This document shows positions 36,433 to 44,972 of a stretch of DNA of 44,972 nucleotides, piece after piece. The DNA lies in the NCBI GenBank assembly GCA_029051735.1, contig JAIDKZ010000131.1:1-44972 (forward strand), given 5' to 3'. Each line of letters opens with the position of its first letter. The first letter of the stretch is position 1. Position numbers and translations under genes: made by a program. A model generated the notes under the pieces. It ran no database searches. It saw nothing but the letters and a program-made list of their open reading frames with translations, and was not told the origin of the DNA. The DNA comes from Anaeroplasmataceae bacterium. Its GTDB lineage: Bacteria > Bacillota_I > Bacilli_A > Acholeplasmatales > Anaeroplasmataceae.

Positions 36433-36645
36433 TTATATTATAAATAAATGCACAATATAGTTTAATCCGTATGTAATAATAAATGCAATTACAAAGGATA
36501 AAAAAAAGTATGCAATTTGAATATGGATTGTCTTCCCTTTTTTAAAGCATTCTTCTAATCTTGAAGATTGAAGAACTAAAAATGTCACCACAAAAAAGAT
36601 ACAAAATCCTGTTGAAAATAAAATTCCTTGTGTCATTTTCTTCAC
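36433..36645 (-). CDS. DUF1146-family small membrane protein (YwzB-like)
   Basis: 70 aa, two TM; located directly after atpC, as in other Bacillota. Confidence 0.7.
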   Translation of the reverse strand: MKKMTQGILFSTGFCIFFVVTFLVLQSSRLEECFKKGKTIHIQIAYFFLSFVIAFIITYGLNYIVHLFII

Positions 36646-36670
36646 CCAACCTATTCTAAAATAGATAGAA

Positions 36671-36690
36671 AGGCGTAAACGAATACGCCT
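36671..36690 (-). terminator. Hairpin after atpC
   Basis: AGGCGTAAACGAATACGCCT inverted repeat between atpC and the DUF1146-like gene. Confidence 0.55.
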
Positions 36691-36694
36691 TTTT

Positions 36695-39365
<2,671 letters not shown>

Positions 39366-39376
39366 AAAATCACCTA

Positions 39377-40882
39377 CTAAAATTTCTTTTTAAATTCTTT
39401 TATATACTGGTCTAATTGTTCATCTTCAGGTAAAACCTTATGCTCCTTTATATAAGCAGCAATTCTTTTACCTTCTTCTGAAACCTTCATATCTAAATAA
39501 AGCTGTTCTTCAAAACGAGCCAAATCCTCTATTACTATAGTATCTAAATAGCCCTTAGTTAAGCAATACAAAATTACAGCTTCTTCTTCCATAGATAAAG
39601 TCTTATGTAATCCCTGTTTCAAAATTTCTTGTGTACGACGACCTCTATCTAATCGAGCCTTTGTAGATGCATCCAAATCAGAACCAAACTGAGTAAATGC
39701 TTCAAGTTCACGATAAGCAGCCAAGTCTAAACGTAATGTACCTGATACTTTTTTAATTGCTTTTGTTTGAGCAGCACCACCAACACGTGACACAGACAAT
39801 CCAGCATTAATTGCTGGACGAATTCCCTTATAAAAATAATCTGACTGTAAGAAAATTTGCCCATCTGTTATGGATATAACATTTGTAGGAATATAAGCAG
39901 AAATATCCCCTGCCTGAGTTTCTATAATAGGTAAAGCTGTAATACTTCCACCACCCAATTCCTTTGAAAGTTTTGCTGCACGCTCTAATAAACGGGAATG
40001 TAGATAAAATACATCTCCTGGATAAGCTTCTCTTCCTGGTGGGCGATGTAATAATAATGACATCTCACGATAAGCAACTGCGTGCTTAGAAAGGTCATCA
40101 TAAACAATTAAAACATCTTTCCCCTGATACATAAAGTATTCAGCCATAGACACTCCTGAATAAGGTGCTAAATAAAGCATTGGTGCTGGATTAGAAGCAG
40201 ATGCTGATACTATAATAGAATATTTCATTGCATCATAAGCTTTTAAAGTTTCATAAATATTTGAAACTGTTGACTCCTTTTGACCAATAGCTACGTAAAT
40301 ACAAATTACATCTTTCCCTGCCTGATTTAAAATTGTATCAATTGCAATTGCAGTTTTTCCTGTTTGGCGATCACCAATAATTAATTCACGTTGTCCACGA
40401 CCAATTGGCACCAAAGCATCTAATACTTTGATTCCTGTCTGTAATGGAGTATTTACACTAGAGCGATCCATAACACCTGTAGCTTTCATTTCAATTGGTC
40501 TGGTCTTAGAAATTTTTATTGGACCATTTCCATCAATAGGTTGTCCCAAAGCATTTACAACACGACCAATAAATTCTTCACCTACTGGAACCTCTAGCAC
40601 ACGTCCACTGCATTTTACAATGTCTCCTTCTTTTACCTTAGAACTTTCACCTAAAAGAATAACACCTACGCTATCCTTTCTTAAATCTTGGACCATTCCA
40701 TAAACACCATTAGGGAAAATTAAAAGTTCTGAATACATCGCATTATCTAATCCATATACTACCGCAATGCCATCACCAACTTCAACTACTCGACCAACAT
40801 TTTCAGTATATATCTGTTCTTTATATGCCTTAATCTGTTCTTTAATAAGGCTTGAAATTTCAGATAAATTAATATTTGCCAT
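39377..40882 (-). CDS. atpA: ATP synthase alpha subunit
   Basis: [72 protein letters not shown]. Confidence 0.99.
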   Translation of the reverse strand: MANINLSEISSLIKEQIKAYKEQIYTENVGRVVEVGDGIAVVYGLDNAMYSELLIFPNGVYGMVQDLRKDSVGVILLGESSKVKEGDIVKCSGRVLEVPVGEEFIGRVVNALGQPIDGNGPIKISKTRPIEMKATGVMDRSSVNTPLQTGIKVLDALVPIGRGQRELIIGDRQTGKTAIAIDTILNQAGKDVICIYVAIGQKESTVSNIYETLKAYDAMKYSIIVSASASNPAPMLYLAPYSGVSMAEYFMYQGKDVLIVYDDLSKHAVAYREMSLLLHRPPGREAYPGDVFYLHSRLLERAAKLSKELGGGSITALPIIETQAGDISAYIPTNVISITDGQIFLQSDYFYKGIRPAINAGLSVSRVGGAAQTKAIKKVSGTLRLDLAAYRELEAFTQFGSDLDASTKARLDRGRRTQEILKQGLHKTLSMEEEAVILYCLTKGYLDTIVIEDLARFEEQLYLDMKVSEEGKRIAAYIKEHKVLPEDEQLDQYIKEFKKKF

Positions 40883-40895
40883 ATATTTATCCTTT

Positions 40896-41417
40896 CTATA
40901 GTGATTCCTTCAATTTATATAGTCTATTTTTCAAACTCATATCTAGGCTTTCGCCATTACACATAATTTGTAAACCATATAAAATTTTAGGATCAACAAT
41001 GTTTTCAATAATCAATTTTTGATTTTTATATTTTAAAGCTAATTTTTCTTCAATTTGATTTAAACGATTGGCTGTTAGTTTTTCAGCACTTATCACTTCA
41101 ATTTTTAAAATCCTATTATAAGATATTTGTAGCTTATCATATTCTTCCTTTATTATAGCTATAGAATTAAATCTTTGATTCTTTACAATAAGCTTTAAAA
41201 ATTCTACAAATGTTAAATCAAAAGATGCAAAAACCTTCTTTATAATTTTAATTTTTTCTTCCAATTCTAAACTTGGGGAGGATATCAATTTTAAGAAATC
41301 CTTTTCTCGATTTGTAACATCTAATATTGCATTTAAATAATCAGTAAACAGCTCAATCTTCTTTTCTTCTAATGCTAAATCAAACAATGCTTTAGCATAC
41401 TCATATTCCACCATCAA
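40896..41417 (-). CDS. atpH: ATP synthase delta subunit
   Basis: [19 protein letters not shown]...[33 protein letters not shown]; position between atpF and atpA. Confidence 0.94.
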   Translation of the reverse strand: MMVEYEYAKALFDLALEEKKIELFTDYLNAILDVTNREKDFLKLISSPSLELEEKIKIIKKVFASFDLTFVEFLKLIVKNQRFNSIAIIKEEYDKLQISYNRILKIEVISAEKLTANRLNQIEEKLALKYKNQKLIIENIVDPKILYGLQIMCNGESLDMSLKNRLYKLKESL

Positions 41418-41965
41418 TTGCTATCTCCCTTCAATATCTCATCTACAACATGCATATATTGATCTTGATCAATTTCTTTAGCAACAATTTTTTCTGCTGC
41501 TGCAAAAGCAATATCAACAATTTCCTGGCGAATTTCTTTTTGCATACTATGTTTCTCTTGTTCTAATTCAAGCTCTAAATTATCTAAACGGCGCTTTGCT
41601 TCTTCTCTAGCTTCCATAATAATTTGTTCTCTTCTCAAATTACCATCCTTTTCAGCTGTAGATAACATTTCTTTAATCTGGAGCTTTGCATCAGAAAGTT
41701 TTTGAGCAAGCTCTTCTTCTAATGCTTTAGCAGTTTCCTTAGAATTTTTAGCCTCCTCTAAGGCTGTATCTACTGCCTCTCTTCTTTTTTCCAATATATT
41801 TGTTATTGGCTTCCATAAGAAGATTCGAATGACAACAAAAAGTAAAATAGTAGCACAAAGCTGAATGAGTAAATCTCGAATATCAGAACCTGTAACCTTT
41901 AGACCATTTAAAGGTCCAAGACAATTATTTACGACCTCGGCAATTTTTTCTAAAATCTCATTCAT
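41414..41965 (-). CDS. atpF: ATP synthase b subunit
   Basis: One TM then long charged helix (FLWKPITNILEKRREAVDTALEEAKNSKETAKALEEELAQKL). Confidence 0.95.
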   Translation of the reverse strand: MNEILEKIAEVVNNCLGPLNGLKVTGSDIRDLLIQLCATILLFVVIRIFLWKPITNILEKRREAVDTALEEAKNSKETAKALEEELAQKLSDAKLQIKEMLSTAEKDGNLRREQIIMEAREEAKRRLDNLELELEQEKHSMQKEIRQEIVDIAFAAAEKIVAKEIDQDQYMHVVDEILKGDSN

Positions 41966-42009
41966 TTTTCTTTTATTTTGCCTACTATGGCATAATTCCT
42001 TTCTTTATA

Positions 42010-42291
42010 TTATTTACCTAAAAGCATTAATGCAATAATAAATCCATAAAGACCTGTTGTCTCTGATACTGCTTGTCCAATTAACATTGTAAGACGGATA
42101 GATCCAGCAGCCTCTGGCTGACGTCCTATTGCTTCTACAGCTTTTGCAGCTACATTACCTTCACCTATAGCGGCACCAACACCAGTAAATACAGCAATAG
42201 CAGCTCCTATATAAGCCATACCACTTTTGAAAAACTCATTGTACTGAACTCCCTCAGCTAAAAAATTCATAATTGTTGTTAAAATTTGCAT
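42010..42291 (-). CDS. atpE: ATP synthase c subunit
   Basis: Two-helix hairpin with RQPEA loop; carboxylates in GAAIGEGNVAAKAVEAIGRQPEAAGSIRLTMLIGQAVSETTGLYGFIIALMLLGK. Confidence 0.97.
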   Translation of the reverse strand: MQILTTIMNFLAEGVQYNEFFKSGMAYIGAAIAVFTGVGAAIGEGNVAAKAVEAIGRQPEAAGSIRLTMLIGQAVSETTGLYGFIIALMLLGK

Positions 42292-42305
42292 TTTCTTTTT
42301 CTCCT

Positions 42306-42995
42306 TTAAATACTAAATATTTTATCTTCTTCTTTTATTTTCATCGATGTGAATATGATCGATAAAATAACAAATACAGCGGTTTGTATTAAACCAAATC
42401 CTATGTCAAACACAATATTAATAAATGGCATGACTGGAATAGAAAACCAACCCAAAAAGCCTTTAATTAAAATCGCAATTACTGATCCACTAATTACATT
42501 ACCAAATAAACGTAAACAAAGCGAAATAGGCAACGAGAATTCACTAATGATATTCATAGGCAACATAATTGGGTTTGGATCTAAAAATCCTTTTAAATAT
42601 CCTAAAAATCCATTAGAAACAATTCCCGCACTTTGAATAACAAAAAAGGAAGTTACCGCAAGAGCTAATGTTACCATTACATATCCTGTTGGGTTTTCTA
42701 ACAAGAAAACAGCAGACATATTTGAAATAAATATAAATATAGAAATACTCAAAAACCATGGGGCATAAGATTTCCATCTCTTCCCTATATTTTGTTTAAT
42801 AAATGTATTTATCATCTCTACTATCATCATTAGAGGGACCAACCATAAAGGCGTCTTCTTTAATGGATCTACTTTTTTAATTCTAAAGCTTAATATTATA
42901 CATATCATGCACAGAACTAATGTAATTATAATTGTTGATAGTACAGGTTTAGAAATTGTACTCAAATCACAAAAGCTGCGCCAAAATTCATTCAC
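42306..42995 (-). CDS. atpB: ATP synthase a subunit
   Basis: SLPISLCLRLFGNVISGSVI with the essential Arg; multi-TM. Confidence 0.96.
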   Translation of the reverse strand: MNEFWRSFCDLSTISKPVLSTIIITLVLCMICIILSFRIKKVDPLKKTPLWLVPLMMIVEMINTFIKQNIGKRWKSYAPWFLSISIFIFISNMSAVFLLENPTGYVMVTLALAVTSFFVIQSAGIVSNGFLGYLKGFLDPNPIMLPMNIISEFSLPISLCLRLFGNVISGSVIAILIKGFLGWFSIPVMPFINIVFDIGFGLIQTAVFVILSIIFTSMKIKEEDKIFSI

Positions 42996-43411
42996 TATTC
43001 ACTCACCTTCCTTCTAAATATCAAATAAACAATTATCAATACAATTTTAACAGTAGCATATCCTCCAAAAGCAATGGCAAGACTCCAAATGCCATTTGGA
43101 TTTCCATATGCACGTTTAAAAAATATTGCGATAAACACACCTAGAAAGACAAGAAGCCGAAGAAATAATCCAAACCAGGCTTGTTTTTTTGCAACAATAC
43201 CTGCATGTTCAGGATCTAATTCAGCCATTCGAACAAATCTTCTATTAAATTTTAACATCAAACCAAAATTAAGTAACCCTGTAAAAACACCAATTAGATA
43301 ATAAATCCAATCTTGTTTACACACACCTAAAATAATTGCCACTATAGCTGCAACTATCCAGGTAATAGGAACAACCAAAATGCTAATCCTTTGGTCCAGA
43401 GGTCGATTCAT
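42995..43411 (-). CDS. AtpI-like ATP synthase accessory membrane protein
   Basis: Four TM segments; immediately upstream of atpB. Confidence 0.6.
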   Translation of the reverse strand: MNRPLDQRISILVVPITWIVAAIVAIILGVCKQDWIYYLIGVFTGLLNFGLMLKFNRRFVRMAELDPEHAGIVAKKQAWFGLFLRLLVFLGVFIAIFFKRAYGNPNGIWSLAIAFGGYATVKIVLIIVYLIFRRKVSE

Positions 43412-43613
43412 TCTTCTTTTCCTCCTCTTTTATTAATTTTAATAGCGTTCCAATAAAACTTATTACTCCACAAAGCGCTCCAATTGCTGCTAAGAACCCT
43501 GGCCAAAAAGAATTCTTATCAATTTTTGTTCCAATATAATATCCAATTAGCAGCAATACGACTATAGTCAAAATCCCTTGTGTTGCAATTGCATATAGTT
43601 TTGCATGTTTCAT
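43383..43613 (-). CDS. AtpZ/AtpI-like accessory membrane protein
   Basis: 76 aa, two TM with GYYIGTKID motif; overlaps the following gene by 29 bp. Confidence 0.6.
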   Translation of the reverse strand: MKHAKLYAIATQGILTIVVLLLIGYYIGTKIDKNSFWPGFLAAIGALCGVISFIGTLLKLIKEEEKKNESTSGPKD

Positions 43614-44236
43614 TATTTAGTACCAAAAAGACGATCTCCACAATCTCCAAGGCCTGGAACAATATATCCTTTTTCATTTAACTTTTCATCTAATGAAGCT
43701 AAGTAAATGTCTACATCTGGATGACTCTTTTGAAGTAATTCTACACCTTCAGGAGCACCAACAAGTCCTACATAACGAATATCCTTGCAACCTCTTTTTT
43801 TAAGCATAGTTATTGCAGCAGAGGCACTTCCTCCTGTGGCTAGCATTGGATCTACCACTAAAACAATAGAATCAGCAATTGTATCTGGGAATTTTGCATA
43901 ATATTCACAAGGCTCTAAAGTTTCTTCATTTCGATATAAGCCTATAAACCCTACTTTAGCAGTAGGAATCATATTACGAATACCTTCTACCATTCCTAAT
44001 CCTGCTCTTAAAATTGGAACAATTACAACATCATTTGCCAGTTCTTTTTGGATTGATTTGCAAATAGGCGTTGTTATTTCAACATCTCGCAATGGAAAAT
44101 TTCTAGTAATTTCATAAGCCATAAGTCCTGCAATCTCTTCAACGCTTTGGTAGAAATCCTTTGTTTTTGTTTCTATTTTACGAATAATTGTTAACTTATG
44201 CTTTATCATAGGATGATCTAAAATTGTTAAACTCAT
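43613..44236 (-). CDS. upp: Uracil phosphoribosyltransferase
   Basis: [56 protein letters not shown]. Confidence 0.98.
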   Translation of the reverse strand: MSLTILDHPMIKHKLTIIRKIETKTKDFYQSVEEIAGLMAYEITRNFPLRDVEITTPICKSIQKELANDVVIVPILRAGLGMVEGIRNMIPTAKVGFIGLYRNEETLEPCEYYAKFPDTIADSIVLVVDPMLATGGSASAAITMLKKRGCKDIRYVGLVGAPEGVELLQKSHPDVDIYLASLDEKLNEKGYIVPGLGDCGDRLFGTK

Positions 44237-44682
44237 TTTTCTTTCTCCTCATATTGAATTATCTTATCTATTCTTCTTTGATGACGTTCATGATTTGAAA
44301 AAGGGGTATCTAACCACATTGAAACAATTTGTTTGGCTAATGAGATATCTGTATACTTTGCACCCAAAGCTAAACAATTTGTATCATTGTGCTCCCTTGT
44401 AAGCTTGGCAGCATCTAAAGAGTAAACAAGTGCACATCGCACACCCTTTACCTTATTGGCTATAATAGACATTCCAATCCCTGTAGAACAAATAACAATA
44501 CCACGATCAGCTTCTTTATTTTTAATATCTTTTGCAACATTGTAACCAAAATCTGTATAATCACAACTATCCTTAGTATACGTTCCACAATCAGTTACGA
44601 TATGACCTAATTCTTTTAAATAATTTATCAAATTCACTTTTAAATCAAGTGCTGAATGATCACATCCAATAGATATACGCAT
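44233..44682 (-). CDS. rpiB: Ribose-5-phosphate isomerase B (RpiB/LacAB family)
   Basis: [13 protein letters not shown]...[26 protein letters not shown]...AREHND-like [16 protein letters not shown]. Start revised to ATG 44682 (MRISIG). Confidence 0.95.
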   Translation of the reverse strand: MRISIGCDHSALDLKVNLINYLKELGHIVTDCGTYTKDSCDYTDFGYNVAKDIKNKEADRGIVICSTGIGMSIIANKVKGVRCALVYSLDAAKLTREHNDTNCLALGAKYTDISLAKQIVSMWLDTPFSNHERHQRRIDKIIQYEEKEK

Positions 44683-44877
44683 AAAATCATACCTCCTGTA
44701 CAATTTAGCACAACAATTATATCACATCTAGTAATTTTTTTTAAGTATTTTCCATTCATATTTTTATTTTTTTTGTAAAAAAAGAATTTGATTCCTCCTA
44801 TATTTATTAATTTTCCCAAATAGAAAAAAACTATTTTATCTCCATGTACTTTTCTTTATTTTTCATGAAAAAAATGA

Positions 44878-44883
44878 TATAAT
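44878..44883 (+). promoter_or_regulatory. Extended -10 element upstream of the right-edge CDS
   Basis: TGATATAAT, -10 TATAAT at 44878-44883. Confidence 0.45.
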
Positions 44884-44912
44884 TTTTATATAAATTTCAA
44901 CAGGAGAACTAA

Positions 44913-44972
44913 ATGATGTGTACAATAGATATTATTATTCCACAATTTAAAGAAAATACAAATATCTTAGAA
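44913..44972 (+). CDS. N-terminus of a probable family 2 glycosyltransferase (3' truncated by window)
   Basis: ATGATGTGTACAATAGATATTATTATTCCA = MMCTIDIIIPQFKENTNILE; SD aggaga; resembles GT2 start 'VSIIIPxYNE..'. Confidence 0.45.
   Translation, partial: MMCTIDIIIPQFKENTNILE

Noticed and set aside
40428-40703. Antisense ORF inside atpA
   Set aside because: Shadow of a highly conserved gene.
42349-43301. Plus-strand ORFs opposite atpB and the atpI-like gene
   Set aside because: Shadow ORFs opposite membrane protein genes; no supporting signals.

Overview
Low-GC Bacillota-type chromosome segment (lineage inferred only from gene content and synteny). Most genes are on the minus strand and belong to conserved core blocks: (i) rpsD with a structured leader; (ii) pgk / HPr-like / tpiA; (iii) dnaE; (iv) dnaD-nth, dapB, rnc, plsX, recG, fakA; (v) rpmB; (vi) an ArsR / HMA / P-type ATPase metal-efflux cassette; (vii) rpe-rsgA-[PASTA protein]-rlmN; (viii) pheST with a T-box; (ix) yhaM-pulA-cca; (x) spoIIID, spoIIQ, a DUF1146-like gene and the complete atp operon, then upp and rpiB. 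No CRISPR array, transposon, prophage, rRNA or tRNA was recognised. The observations most worth following up are: a PASTA-repeat membrane protein with no kinase domain at the usual prpC-prkC position; an HPr-family protein inside the glycolytic gene set with the His site and Ser46 region kept but the conserved Arg-Pro after His replaced (HASLA instead of HARPA); an ATP synthase c-subunit with a Glu at the 'Q32' position (GEG...SETTGLY), which resembles the two-carboxylate Na+ motif; a compact SpoIIQ/SpoIIID locus with candidate sigma-G/F and sigma-E promoters; an XRE/TPR regulator translationally coupled to a surface Ig-like membrane protein; a metal cassette with two promoter-embedded operators; and a pseudoknot-forming rpsD leader. 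All calls come from reading motifs by eye; no database search was run.
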